From the NCBI GenBank assembly GCA_019748055.1, contig JAIEQC010000063.1, positions 1 to 54,818 of the forward strand: a stretch of 54,818 nucleotides of DNA, read 5' to 3'. The notes under the pieces were generated by a model that worked only from the letters and a program-made list of their open reading frames with translations, did no database searches and was not told the DNA's origin. Position numbers and translations under genes: made by a program. Below, one piece after another: positions 1-8,752 of this stretch (the stretch's first letter is position 1; each line of letters starts with the position of its first letter). The stretch is from Caulobacteraceae bacterium (GTDB lineage Bacteria > Pseudomonadota > Alphaproteobacteria > Caulobacterales > Caulobacteraceae).

Positions 1-1310
1 GCCCAGCGTTCGGGCCCCACCCCCGCGATCGTCCGGTCCGCCAGCACGCGCGCCGCGTCGCCCGCGCGCCCCACCACCACGATCCCGCACGCGTCCCCGC
101 CCGCCGTCGCCGTCGGGTCCACCCCCACCACCACGCGGTCCAGCGGCCCCGCGACCTCGACCCCTCTCGCCCCCATCATCATCTCCGCGGTGAACAGCGC
201 CCCGGCCGCGTCCACCACCCGCCCCTCGATCTCCTGCGCCGCCCGCCGCGTCCCGCCGTACAGCCGCTCCAGCCCGGCGACGAAGCCCGGCGCCAAGTTC
301 TCGGCATTGTCGTGCGTCGCCGCGTGCGTCTCCACCAGCCCCGGCTCGGCCCTCAGCCGCCTCAGCGCCGCCGTCGGCCGCGGCGTCGTGGTCACGCACA
401 GGCGCGGCGCCGCCCCCAGCCTCAGCCCCATCCGCAACAGCGCCAGCGTCGCCTCCCCCTCGCGCCAGGCGCAGAACTCGTCGGCCCAGGCCGCGGCGAA
501 CTGCGGCCCCCTCAGACTGTCCGGATCCTCGGCCGAGAAGGCCTGCGCCACGGCCCCGTTCGGAAACACCACCCGCCGCCGCCCGGCTTCATAGACGGGC
601 CGCCCCCCGGCCGCCGGATCGGCCCAGCGCCCCAGGCTCATCACCCCCGACGGCCCCTCCACCATCACCTCGCGCACGTCGTGCAGCGTCGGCCCGACCA
701 GCGCCAGCCGCCCCCCGGCCCCCAGCGTCTCCGCTTGGTCCGCCAGCCAGCTGGCCCCCGCCAGCGTCTTCCCCGCCCCCCGTCCCCCCAGAAACAGCCA
801 GGTGGACCAGTCCCCCACCGGCCCCCTCTGCGCCTCCCGCAGCACCACAGGCGCAACCCCCTCTCCCTCCCCCTCGGGGGAGGGGGGTCGCGCAGCGACC
901 GGGTGGGAGGGGCCGGGCGACCCGCCCTGCGCCCCCAGCCGCCGCGCCGCCCGCGCCGCCTGCGTCATCCTTACGAAGTCCAGCGTCCGCCCCTCCGCCG
1001 CCGCGCGCCGCCCCACCTCCAGCGCCCTCTGCGCCGACCCCTCCGGATCCTCGGGGTCAAAGGCGAACCCGCACGCCTCATCCGGCGGCGGCGCCGGCAC
1101 GATCGGCGGCGGCTGGACCCAGCGGTACACCGCGTCCGGCCGATCCTTCTTGCGATAGCCGCGATTGCGCGCCTGCCAGCTCACGGCCTCGACGCTCACC
1201 CGGTGCTCCGCCGCCAGCGCCGCGCGCGTCTCGCCGGCGACATAGCGCTCCAGCAAGGCGACCCACGTCGCGTCGTCCAGCTTCGGTTTTCCCGGTCTTC
1301 CAGTGCCCAT
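1..1310 (-). CDS. Phage/GTA terminase large subunit with N-terminal HTH segment, partial (3' end off window)
   Basis: Packaging motor of a tailed prophage or gene transfer agent; cuts and pumps DNA into capsids. The frame is open from ATG at 1310 to the window edge, at least 436 residues. Residues 1-60 form a helix-turn-helix-like segment (GRPGKPKLDD start, then TRAALAAEHRVSVEAV) as in small terminase subunits. The ATPase starts near residue 172 with Walker A FLGGRGAGKT, then WADEF (about 268) and VTTTPRP (about 306). The nuclease domain begins near 390 with VVVGVDPTATAGGD, whose aspartate is a likely metal ligand. A low-complexity linker translated from a palindromic repeat joins the two parts. 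Either this is a small/large terminase fusion, or the large subunit starts internally, for example at a GTG after the repeat. Family call is firm; the start and GTA versus prophage are uncertain. Confidence 0.85.
   Translation of the reverse strand, partial: MGTGRPGKPKLDDATWVALLERYVAGETRAALAAEHRVSVEAVSWQARNRGYRKKDRPDAVYRWVQPPPIVPAPPPDEACGFAFDPEDPEGSAQRALEVGRRAAAEGRTLDFVRMTQAARAARRLGAQGGSPGPSHPVAARPPSPEGEGEGVAPVVLREAQRGPVGDWSTWLFLGGRGAGKTLAGASWLADQAETLGAGGRLALVGPTLHDVREVMVEGPSGVMSLGRWADPAAGGRPVYEAGRRRVVFPNGAVAQAFSAEDPDSLRGPQFAAAWADEFCAWREGEATLALLRMGLRLGAAPRLCVTTTPRPTAALRRLRAEPGLVETHAATHDNAENLAPGFVAGLERLYGGTRRAAQEIEGRVVDAAGALFTAEMMMGARGVEVAGPLDRVVVGVDPTATAGGDACGIVVVGRAGDAARVLADRTIAGVGPERW
857..912. 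repeat. GC-rich palindromic repeat inside the terminase reading frame
   Basis: A run of C-rich then G-rich sequence forms a hairpin (CCCTCCCCC, TC, GGGGGAGGG), followed by a second small hairpin GTCGC-GCA-GCGAC and a distal GGGTGGGAGGGG that can pair back to the left end. This layout matches dispersed intergenic repeats I know from alphaproteobacterial genomes. Here it lies within an open frame and is translated as a Pro/Glu/Gly-rich linker (SHPVAARPPSPEGEGEG) between the terminase HTH and ATPase parts. Confidence 0.7.
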
Positions 1311-1635
1311 CCCGACAGCATGGACCGGCCCGAGACTAGCGTCGGAAACTCGCCGCCGCCGTCACGACGAAACGCCCCCATCGCCCCGCAAAGGCCCATG
1401 GCGGCAGGAGTCAGGGGGTGTGGGAAAAAGTTTCGGTCGTCATAACTCGCGAGCAGAAGGTGGCGTTCTGCTGCGACGGCATCTGACTCATTGCTGACGT
1501 CCGGCACGTCCTCTTCCGGAATATGCACTTAGGCGATGGCAGGCACATTAAGGCTTGCTATTTGCGCGCGAGGGCTCTTTCGCGTGTCGTATTGAGATGG
1601 CGGGCATTCGTCCTGTACGCTCCACGTGACAAAAA
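1311..1635. other. Intergenic region between divergent terminase and ABC-3C operon
   Basis: About 325 bases without a gene I can support. Short open frames on both strands have no recognisable protein. Base composition falls from very GC-rich at the terminase side to more AT at the right (AAAAAGTTT near 1425-1433, CACATTAAGG near 1546), so the promoters of both divergent units and the edge of the acquired island probably lie here. I found no tRNA, no clear att repeat and no integrase. Confidence 0.4.
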
Positions 1636-2391
1636 ATGGGGGAGCGCGAAGTGGATGAGTTGGAGCGTCTCTGGTACGGCGTCATCTTCCGCACCCACTT
1701 CCTCGAGAAGCGCGGGACCGAGTTCCAAGATTGGTTCGTCAAGCTCGCCGGCTACGCATGGGGCGACGACTTCGAAGAAGTCCGTCCTTATGGCAATGTA
1801 GGCGATTGGAAATGTGACGGTTGGCGGATCAGCACCGGCAGCGTCTTCCAGTGTTACGCACCTCGTGAAATGACCGTGCCCGAGGCGTTGAAGAAGGTCT
1901 ACGCTGACTTCGCGGATGCCGTGAAGCATTGGCCGCGGATGCAATCTTGGCACTTCGTCCACAACGACGGAGACGGCCTTCCCCCTCAAGTGACGGACCT
2001 GTTTCAGACGCTTCGGACCGCCAACCCGAATGTCCGCCTCGCTCCTTGGTCTGAGCCAGAGTTGCTAGCGCTCGTCCCGCTGTTAAGCCGCGCCCACGCC
2101 GCCGCGCTGTTCGGCCCAGCGCCGACGGCGATGATATTTGAGCGCTTGGGCTACAGTGATCTGCAGCCAGTCATCGACGCGATCGCTCTCGGACAGCCGG
2201 ACATTGGGATAGAACCAAGAGCTCCGTCTCCCACCAAGCTTGAATACAACCGTCTGTCCGTCGAGGCCGCCGACTTGCTTCGCGCCGGTCGGCGCAAGGA
2301 GCGGCTCGTTGAGTCATTCATCGACAGCCAACTGAACCCCCAGCAGGGGGAGCGAATCGCGCAGACGTTCCGCGAAAGATACGCGGAGTAG
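1636..2391 (+). CDS. ABC-3C system CTD protein with PD-(D/E)XK-like N-terminus, interrupted by in-frame TAG
   Basis: First gene of a three-gene ABC-three-component operon, presumed anti-phage. The N-terminal half has GTEFQDWF, GNVGDWKCDGW and SVFQCYAP (about residues 27-76), matching the GD..NDG...Q.YAP pattern I associate with restriction-endonuclease-like domains heading such proteins; nuclease activity is inference. The frame stops at TAG 2389-2391 after residue 251 (RERYAE), but in-frame codons continue to TGA 2545-2547 and encode the conserved family tail, so the annotated product lacks its CTD. The start may be ATG 1636 or GTG 1651; GGGGGAG at 1637-1643 is a well-spaced ribosome site for the GTG. 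GC is visibly lower than in neighbouring genes, a sign of acquisition. Confidence 0.75.
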   Translation: MGEREVDELERLWYGVIFRTHFLEKRGTEFQDWFVKLAGYAWGDDFEEVRPYGNVGDWKCDGWRISTGSVFQCYAPREMTVPEALKKVYADFADAVKHWPRMQSWHFVHNDGDGLPPQVTDLFQTLRTANPNVRLAPWSEPELLALVPLLSRAHAAALFGPAPTAMIFERLGYSDLQPVIDAIALGQPDIGIEPRAPSPTKLEYNRLSVEAADLLRAGRRKERLVESFIDSQLNPQQGERIAQTFRERYAE

Positions 2392-2547
2392 AAAGCGCTG
2401 CGCCTACCGTCTGACACGATCTTCGGCTACTTGCACCGGCTCGTCGGAACGTCCGGCACTCCGCAGCAGCAAGCGGCTGGATTGGCCGTGCTCTCCTACC
2501 TGTTCGAGCGCTGCGACATCTTCGAAGACGCGCCGACAATCCAATGA
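2389..2547 (+). other. In-frame continuation of the ABC-3C CTD gene after the TAG
   Basis: Reading on in the same frame after TAG gives 51 sense codons, starting KALRLPSDTIFGYLHRLV and ending LSYLFERCDIFEDAPTIQ, then TGA at 2545-2547. That TGA overlaps the ATG of the next gene as ATGA, the same junction as between genes 2 and 3. The LPSDTIF...QQQAAGLAVLSYLFERCDIFE pattern is what I recall of the ABC-3C C-terminal domain. This marks the real 3' end of the gene. A TTG to TAG change (Leu to stop) would explain the interruption with one base. Confidence 0.75.
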
Positions 2548-2789
2548 TCCTTCCTGCAAAGCATCTTTCTACGGAACGCGCCCTTCTCTCGGTTGGTGGA
2601 CACCTGCTTGAGCAGTTGGATTCCCCCCAGACGGTCTCCAGTCTGTGGGACTCCGTGAGGGCAAGGCGAGAAACCGATGATCCTCGCGCGCCGATCAGCT
2701 ACGACTGGTTCATTCTTGCACTCGACCTCTTGTTCATGATGGGTGCGGTCTCGCTCAATCGGGGCGTGGTTCGAAGGTCGACGCAATGA
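2544..2789 (+). CDS. ABC-3C middle component (MC6-like), 81 aa
   Basis: Small middle component linking the CTD protein and the ATPase in ABC-three-component systems. The sequence opens MILPAKHLSTERALLSVG and carries TVSSLWDSVRARR and ISYDWFILALDLLFMMGAV, a helical pattern that I recognise from the MC6-type family; its biochemical role is unknown. The ATG overlaps the TGA of the upstream frame (ATGA at 2544-2547) and its own TGA overlaps the next ATG (2786-2789), so the three genes are translationally coupled. If ribosomes stop at the upstream TAG 153 bases earlier, coupling to this start would be weakened. Confidence 0.75.
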   Translation: MILPAKHLSTERALLSVGGHLLEQLDSPQTVSSLWDSVRARRETDDPRAPISYDWFILALDLLFMMGAVSLNRGVVRRSTQ

Positions 2790-4573
2790 TCACCGGCGTT
2801 CGAAGCCCGACGATTCCAAGCTTCAAAAATCTCCGATTTCGCGCTGGACTCAACATCGTCCTGGTCAATCGGACTTCGGCCGCTGGTGCGAGCGGAAAGC
2901 GGAACGGTGCGGGCAAGTCCAGCCTGTTGGACGTCATTCACTTCGTCCTAGGAGGTTCGAAGGAGTCGAGCTCACCGTTGTCTGCGGCAGAGCTCGCTGA
3001 TGCCTCTTTCGCATTGGACCTTACTCTCGGTGCGCATCCGATCAGCGCCACCAGATCGCTAGCAAGCCCGGGCACGATCGATCTTGTCGGTGACTTCAAG
3101 CATTGGCCGGTCCAGCCTGACATCGCCGAGGACGGCACTGTCACAATCTCCGATGACAACTGGAAAGATTTGCTGGGCCGCATGACCTTCGGCTTGCCTC
3201 CGGTCTCGCAAGAGCGAGCGGCTTGGCTCAGCTTCAGAGCATGCTTCCCCTATTTCGCCCGTCGGCAGCGCAACGACGGCTACATCGACTGGCGTAAGAA
3301 CGTCGGCAGCCAGCGAGCCGTTGGTTGGCAGGTACCACTGGCGTTTTTGCTGGGGCTTGACCGTGACGGCATTGTCGAGCTTCACAAGGTCAAGGACGCT
3401 GAGCGTGAGAAGGCGAACCTAACGCGGCTGCTAAAGTCGAATCTCATCCAAGAAAGCCTAGGAACCCCCGGCAAGCTTCGCACCAGAGCTGCGAAGGTCG
3501 CTCGCCAGATCGATAAACTGGAGGCGGATCTGCAAGGCTTCCAAATCGTCTCTGCTTATGACGAGCTCGTTGCCGACGCCAACCGACTCCAAGCGCAGAT
3601 CGAGGACCTCACCAACGCGAACTTCCTAGACCAGGAGATGATCTCGAATCTAGAACGCGCACTGGCCGACGAACGACCGCCTGAGCTTACCGATCTCCAG
3701 CGTGTTTACGCCGAGGCTGGCGTCGTTCTGCCCGGCATCAGCTTGGCGAAGTACGAAAAGGTCGAGGAATTTCACCGGGCGATCCTCAGGAACAGACACC
3801 TCCACCTCCAAGCGGAACTTGATGATGCGCGGGCGAGGTCAACCCAGAGGCGCCAGACGATCGCCGTCGCGCAGCGGCGCCGGAATGAACTGCTTACGAC
3901 GATCAACAGCGGTGGGGCGCTATCGCATTACCGTCAGATGGATGCTCAACTTATACAGCTGCGCTCGGAGCATCAGCAGCTGACAGCCCAGCTTGAGCTC
4001 CACAGCAAGATTGACCTGTTGCGCTCCGATCTGAAAGTCAAACGCGCTGAGGCCGAACGAAAAATCACCCACGATCTGGCGGAACGCGCTTCGGCCGTCG
4101 ACCGAGCAATCACCGTCTTCGACGAGATTTCCGGCAGCCTTTACGACCAGCCGGCAAGTCTGGAGATCAAGGCCACCGCCGACGGCTTGGGCGTTTTCGT
4201 CCACCGCCCGGACATTGCCAGCGACGGCGTTGGGAAGATGCAGATCTTCACCTTCGACCTGATGCTCGCTACGGTCTGTTCAGAGCGGGGTGAATGGCCC
4301 GGTTTCCTCATCCATGACAGCCACATCTTCGACGGCGTTGACGGCCGCCAAGTCGCGACTGCCCTTCAAACGGCTCACGATCGCCTAGCGGCCGTCGGCG
4401 GCCAGTACATCATCACTATAAATTCTGACGATCTTGAGAAGGCTGAACGGGAAGGCGAAACGTCTTTCCGCAACTTCGTTGTAAAGCCCGAACTCGACGA
4501 CTCGGAAAAGGGCGGGCTGTTTGGCTTCAAGTTCGCGACTGATGTGGAAGCCGAGGACGAAGCCGACGAATAA
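2786..4573 (+). CDS. ABC-3C ATPase, Rad50/SMC-like DUF2326 protein, 595 aa
   Basis: ATPase subunit of the ABC-3C system. The N-terminus has the ABC/SMC head: SFKNLRFRAGLNIVLVNRT, then Walker A GKRNGAGKSS at residues 37-46 and DVIHFVLGG. Residues about 190-440 are rich in charged heptad-like sequence and probably form a coiled coil. The C-terminal DUF2326 half (about 470-590) contains GKMQIFTFDLML and FLIHDSHIFDGVDGRQ, the likely Walker B region, then IITINSDD. Length and layout are complete, so this gene looks intact although the first gene of the operon is interrupted. Its start overlaps the previous stop by four bases. Phage-defence function is inferred from the family. Confidence 0.85.
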   Translation: MITGVRSPTIPSFKNLRFRAGLNIVLVNRTSAAGASGKRNGAGKSSLLDVIHFVLGGSKESSSPLSAAELADASFALDLTLGAHPISATRSLASPGTIDLVGDFKHWPVQPDIAEDGTVTISDDNWKDLLGRMTFGLPPVSQERAAWLSFRACFPYFARRQRNDGYIDWRKNVGSQRAVGWQVPLAFLLGLDRDGIVELHKVKDAEREKANLTRLLKSNLIQESLGTPGKLRTRAAKVARQIDKLEADLQGFQIVSAYDELVADANRLQAQIEDLTNANFLDQEMISNLERALADERPPELTDLQRVYAEAGVVLPGISLAKYEKVEEFHRAILRNRHLHLQAELDDARARSTQRRQTIAVAQRRRNELLTTINSGGALSHYRQMDAQLIQLRSEHQQLTAQLELHSKIDLLRSDLKVKRAEAERKITHDLAERASAVDRAITVFDEISGSLYDQPASLEIKATADGLGVFVHRPDIASDGVGKMQIFTFDLMLATVCSERGEWPGFLIHDSHIFDGVDGRQVATALQTAHDRLAAVGGQYIITINSDDLEKAEREGETSFRNFVVKPELDDSEKGGLFGFKFATDVEAEDEADE

Positions 4574-4673
4574 TTTCAACGTAGGTGCCGCCGAAGTCCG
4601 CCCGCCATCCGTATCCAGAAAGTCGGCGAGCTGGCGATATGGCAACATCGGCTGTTGGCGCTAATCCGCCCCC

Positions 4674-7574
4674 TTAATGCGCGTCGTCCCAGTTCGTCGC
4701 CGCCCTCGCCTCGACCACCAGCGGCACGCTCAGCGCGACGGCCGGCTCGGCGGCTCCTTCCATCACCCGCCGGATCACCGCGATGGCGCGGTCGGCCTCA
4801 CTTTCCGGGGCCTCGAACACCAGTTCGTCGTGGACCTGCAGCAGCATGCGGGTGCTCAGCCCCGCCTCGGCCAGGGCGCCCGGCATGCGGATCATGGCGC
4901 GGCGGATCACGTCGGCGGCGGCGCCCTGGATGGGGGCGTTGATGGCGGCGCGTTCGCCGAAGCTGCGCTCGGCGGCCGACTTGGAATGGATGGCCGGGAT
5001 GTGGATGCGGCGGCCGAAGACGGTCGAGACCCAGCCCGTCTCGCGCACCCGCGCCTTCGTCGCGTCCATGTAGGCGCGGATGCCGGGGAAGCGCTCGAAA
5101 TAGGTCTTGATGTAGGCCCCGGCCTCGCCCTGGTCGATGCCCAGCTGGGCGGCCAGGCCGAAGGCCGAGATGCCGTAGACGATGCCGAAATTGATCGCCT
5201 TGGCCCGCCGACGCGTCTCGGGGTCCATCCGGTCCACCGGCACGCCGAACATCTCGGATGCCGTGGCGGTGTGGATGTCGATGCCGGCGGCGAAGGCGCG
5301 CTTCAGCTCCGGAATGTCGCCGATGTGGGCCAGCAGGCGCAGCTCGATCTGGGAATAGTCGGCGCTGATCAGCACATGGCCGGGCGCGGCGATGAAGGCC
5401 TTGCGGATCTGGCGCCCCGTTTCCGTCCGTATCGGGATGTTCTGCAGGTTGGGGTCGCTGGACGCCAGCCGTCCGGTCGAGGCGGCGGCCAGCTGATAGC
5501 TGGTGTGGACGCGGTCGGTTGCGGGGTCCGCCGCCTCGATCAGGGCGTCGGTATAGGTGCCCTTCAGCTTGGACAGCTGGCGCCAGTCCAAGAGCACGCG
5601 CGGCAGCTCGTGCGTCAGGGCCAGCTCTTCCAGCACGCTGGCCTCGGTGCCCCACTGGCCGCTGGCGGTCTTCTTGCCGCCGGGCAGGTTCATCTCGCCG
5701 AACAGGATGTCGCCGATCTGGCGCGGGCTGCCGACGTTGAAGGGGCGGCCGGCCAGGGCGTGGGCCTTCTCCTCCAGCTCGGCCATCTTCATTCCGAACT
5801 CGGACGACAGGCTCTTCAGCCGTGCGGGATCGACGCGGATGCCGGCCCGCTCCATGTCGGCCAGGACGGCGGGCATGCCGCGCTCCAGCGTCTCATAGAC
5901 GGTGACCAGCCCCTGATCGGCCAGCCGGGGCTTCAGCACGCGCCACAGGCGCAGGGTGACGTCGGCGTCCTCGGCGGCGTAGCAGGTCGCCGGCTTCAGC
6001 TCGACGTGTTTGAAGCTCTTCTGCGCCTTGCCGGTCCCGGCCACCTGTTTGAACGGGATGGGCTCGTGGCCCAGGTGCCGCCGCGCCAGCTCGTCCATGC
6101 CGTGCGCGTGCAGCCCGCCGTCCAGCACGTAGGAGATCAGCATGGTGTCGTCGATCGGCGCCACCGTGATGCCGCGCCGCGCCATGACCGCCAGATCGTA
6201 CTTGCCGTTCTGGGTGACCTTCAGCACGCCGGGGTCCTCCAGCAGGACCTTCAGCCGGGCCAGCACCGTGGGCTTGTCCAGCTGGGTCAGCGGCTCGCGC
6301 GCGTCCGCCTGCCCCCCGAAATCCAGCCCGCCCGCGCTCTCCAGCGGCGGATGCTCGTGCGTCAGCGGCACATAGCAGGCGTCATTGGGCCCGATCGCCA
6401 GCGACACGCCGCACAGTCCCGCATGCGTCGCCGACAGGGCGTCGGTCTCGGTGTCGAAGCCGACCACGCCCGCGTCGCGCGCCCGGGCGATGAAGGCGTC
6501 CAGCTCCTCAAGCGTCTGGATGCAGCGATAGGCGTCGTGGTCGAAGCCCTGGGCCTCCACCGGCGCGGCCTCGGTCGGCGCGAAGCGGGGGGTGGAGACC
6601 GGCGCGGTCAGGGGCCTGGGCCGGGCGACGAAGGCCGTGCCGTCGCGCGCCGGGGCCTTGCCGTCGCCGACGCGGGCCCGCAGGGAGCGGAACTCCATCT
6701 CGTCCAGAAAGGCGCCCAGAACCTCCGGGTCCGGATCGCGCACGGCGAAGTCCTCGATCGGCTCCGGCGCCGGGGCGTCGCAGGTCAGCTTCACCAGCTC
6801 GCGGCTGAGCAGGATCTGGTCGCGGAAGGCGATCAGCGTCTCGCGCCGCTTGGGCTGCTTGATCTCGCCGGCCCGGTCCAGCAGCGTGTCCAGATCGCCG
6901 TACTCGTCCAGCAGCTGGGCCGCCGTCTTGGGCCCGATGCCCGGCGCGCCCGGCACGTTGTCGACGCCGTCGCCGATCAGGGCCTGCAGGTCGATCATCT
7001 TGTCCGGCGTCACGCCGAACTTCTCCATCACCGCGTCCTCGGCTAGGCGGCGGTCCTTCATCGGATCCCACATGACGACCCGCGGCCCGATCAGCTGCAT
7101 CAGGTCCTTGTCGGACGACACGATGACCGCCTCGCCGCCCATGTCCCTGGCCTTGCAGGCATAGGTCGCGATCAGGTCGTCCGCCTCATATCCCGCCAGC
7201 TCGACGCAATGCACCCCGAACGCCGCCGTCGCCTGCCGCACCAGCGGAAACTGCGGCACCAGATCCTCCGGCGGCGCGCTCCGGTTCGCCTTGTACTGAT
7301 CGTACAGCTCGTTCCGGAACGTCTTCTCCGAATGATCGAAGATCGCCACCAGATGCGTCGGCCCATCTTCCCCCTTCATGTCCCGCAGCAACTTCCACAG
7401 CATGTTGCAGTAGCCTTGGACTGCGCCGACGGGCAGACCGTCGGATTTGCGCGTCAGCGGCGGAAGGGCGTGATAGGCGCGGAAGATGTAGGCCGAGGCG
7501 TCGATCATCCACAGCCGCAGGGCAGGTCCGTCCTGCGTGCGGGCGTCATCCTGGGCGGTGGCGGCTTCGGTCAT
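4674..7574 (-). CDS. polA: DNA polymerase I
   Basis: Full-length 966-residue polymerase for Okazaki fragment processing and repair synthesis. Order of domains: 5'-3' flap nuclease (about 20-300, with YEADDLIATYA and GDGVDNVPGAPGIG), 3'-5' proofreading exonuclease (about 370-560) with an intact DEDDy set (VGFDTETDAL, NGKYDLAVMA, YAAEDADVTLRLW), and a family A polymerase with motif A SADYSQIELRLLAHIGD (about 734), motif B RRRAKAINFGIVYG (about 790) and motif C LLQVHDELVFE (about 911). All three activities should be present. It is convergent with the ABC-3C operon across a 100-base gap. Confidence 0.98.
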   Translation of the reverse strand: MTEAATAQDDARTQDGPALRLWMIDASAYIFRAYHALPPLTRKSDGLPVGAVQGYCNMLWKLLRDMKGEDGPTHLVAIFDHSEKTFRNELYDQYKANRSAPPEDLVPQFPLVRQATAAFGVHCVELAGYEADDLIATYACKARDMGGEAVIVSSDKDLMQLIGPRVVMWDPMKDRRLAEDAVMEKFGVTPDKMIDLQALIGDGVDNVPGAPGIGPKTAAQLLDEYGDLDTLLDRAGEIKQPKRRETLIAFRDQILLSRELVKLTCDAPAPEPIEDFAVRDPDPEVLGAFLDEMEFRSLRARVGDGKAPARDGTAFVARPRPLTAPVSTPRFAPTEAAPVEAQGFDHDAYRCIQTLEELDAFIARARDAGVVGFDTETDALSATHAGLCGVSLAIGPNDACYVPLTHEHPPLESAGGLDFGGQADAREPLTQLDKPTVLARLKVLLEDPGVLKVTQNGKYDLAVMARRGITVAPIDDTMLISYVLDGGLHAHGMDELARRHLGHEPIPFKQVAGTGKAQKSFKHVELKPATCYAAEDADVTLRLWRVLKPRLADQGLVTVYETLERGMPAVLADMERAGIRVDPARLKSLSSEFGMKMAELEEKAHALAGRPFNVGSPRQIGDILFGEMNLPGGKKTASGQWGTEASVLEELALTHELPRVLLDWRQLSKLKGTYTDALIEAADPATDRVHTSYQLAAASTGRLASSDPNLQNIPIRTETGRQIRKAFIAAPGHVLISADYSQIELRLLAHIGDIPELKRAFAAGIDIHTATASEMFGVPVDRMDPETRRRAKAINFGIVYGISAFGLAAQLGIDQGEAGAYIKTYFERFPGIRAYMDATKARVRETGWVSTVFGRRIHIPAIHSKSAAERSFGERAAINAPIQGAAADVIRRAMIRMPGALAEAGLSTRMLLQVHDELVFEAPESEADRAIAVIRRVMEGAAEPAVALSVPLVVEARAATNWDDAH

Positions 7575-7632
7575 CGGCGGAACATAGGCGGGCCGCGTCG
7601 CCGCGTCAGCCGCATTCCCGACGACTTGACGA

Positions 7633-8244
7633 TCAGAACTCGCGCCAGCTGTCGCCGGGCTCGCGCTCGCCGGGATCCAGGCGCTGCTGGCCCCAGGCGA
7701 AGATCATGAACAGTTTGTGGCTGCGGATACGGAACTGCCCGGTCATCGGATCGACCGCGCCCAGCGGCGCCCCCGTCCGCGCGTCGTAGAGAAATCCGGA
7801 GAACTCCGCCACGCCTACACGGTCACGCCGGCTGTAGACGGAAAGTTCGGGCAGGGAGACGACGTTGAAATTGTCGTTGATCGGGATCCGCATGTCCGGA
7901 ATCCCGAAGACGCGCCGCATCTGTTCCATCGCCAGGGCGCCGGCGCGGATCTCGAAGATCACGTCGGCTTCTTCTCGAGTCCGGGCCAGAGAGTGCCCGC
8001 CCTTCGACAGCGACTCGCGAATCGCGCTGACGGCATAGGGCGCGTTCTCTGCCCGGAAGTATCCGTCGTCGACGAAGACGCGCGCCGTCTTGGGCACCGG
8101 CAGGGTCAGGCCTTCGACCGCATCGTCGGCCGCACGGGCGACCAGCAGCTGCTCCGTCGCCGTACGGCCCGGATAGGTCTCGGTCGTCGAGGCGCAGGCC
8201 GCCAGCAGCAGCGGCAGCATCAGGGCCGCGAAGCGCCTCACCAC
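7633..8244 (-). CDS. Putative lipoprotein, possibly DUF6655 family
   Basis: A 203-residue exported protein. The N-terminus has two or three basic residues, a hydrophobic stretch and a lipobox LLAAC at about residues 14-18, so it should be acylated and membrane anchored. After the cysteine, [21 protein letters not shown] resembles the opening of the DUF6655 family, from memory. No catalytic motif is visible. It starts at GTG 8244 (or 8241), overlapping the glyoxalase stop, so it is translated from the same message as gloA. Function unknown. Confidence 0.75.
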   Translation of the reverse strand: MVRRFAALMLPLLLAACASTTETYPGRTATEQLLVARAADDAVEGLTLPVPKTARVFVDDGYFRAENAPYAVSAIRESLSKGGHSLARTREEADVIFEIRAGALAMEQMRRVFGIPDMRIPINDNFNVVSLPELSVYSRRDRVGVAEFSGFLYDARTGAPLGAVDPMTGQFRIRSHKLFMIFAWGQQRLDPGEREPGDSWREF

Positions 8245-8678
8245 GTCCCCACGTTCGGCATGGAAACCCAGGGCTCGGCGGGAGGCAGTCGCTCGCCTTC
8301 CTGCAGCAGTTCGATCGAGATGCCGTCCGGCGACCGGACGAAGGCCATATGGCCGTCACGAGGCGGGCGGTTGATCGTCACGCCGCCGGCCATCAAGCGC
8401 TCGCAGGCGACGTAGATGTCGTCCACACGATAGGCCAGATGGCCGAAGTTTCGGCCGCCTGTGTAGACCTCCGGGTCCCAGTTGTAGGTGAGTTCCACCT
8501 CCGGCGACCGTTCGGCCGCAGAGCGGTCCAGGTCCTTCGGCGCGGCGAGGAACACCAGTGTGAAGCGCCCGGCCTCATTTTCCATACGCCGAACTTCCTG
8601 CAGACCCAGCAGGTCGCACCAGAAGCGGAGCGACGCATCGAGGTCCGTCACGCGGACCATGGTGTGCAGATAGCGCAT
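8238..8678 (-). CDS. gloA: Glyoxalase I / lactoylglutathione lyase (VOC superfamily)
   Basis: Isomerises the methylglyoxal-glutathione hemithioacetal to S-lactoylglutathione, a cytoplasmic detoxification step. The 146 residues show the two beta-alpha-beta repeats of the vicinal oxygen chelate fold: [20 protein letters not shown]...[26 protein letters not shown] and the closing [10 protein letters not shown]. The metal ligands His6, Glu around ELTYNW, His in GHLAYRV and Glu in SIELLQ fit the class pattern. Upstream at 8753 is a zinc-finger protein on the same strand, and the lipoprotein gene overlaps its end. Confidence 0.9.
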   Translation of the reverse strand: MRYLHTMVRVTDLDASLRFWCDLLGLQEVRRMENEAGRFTLVFLAAPKDLDRSAAERSPEVELTYNWDPEVYTGGRNFGHLAYRVDDIYVACERLMAGGVTINRPPRDGHMAFVRSPDGISIELLQEGERLPPAEPWVSMPNVGTW

Positions 8679-8752
8679 GGGCTCTTCCGGGGGAGGGGGA
8701 GGCGCGGGTCTTCTAGACCGCCCTGGATGAAGGCGGGGTCAATTCCTGTGAC

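Noticed and set aside
1196..1528. 110-codon minus-strand frame over the terminase start
   Set aside because: Overlaps the terminase N-terminus in another frame, no family pattern and mixed composition; probably chance.
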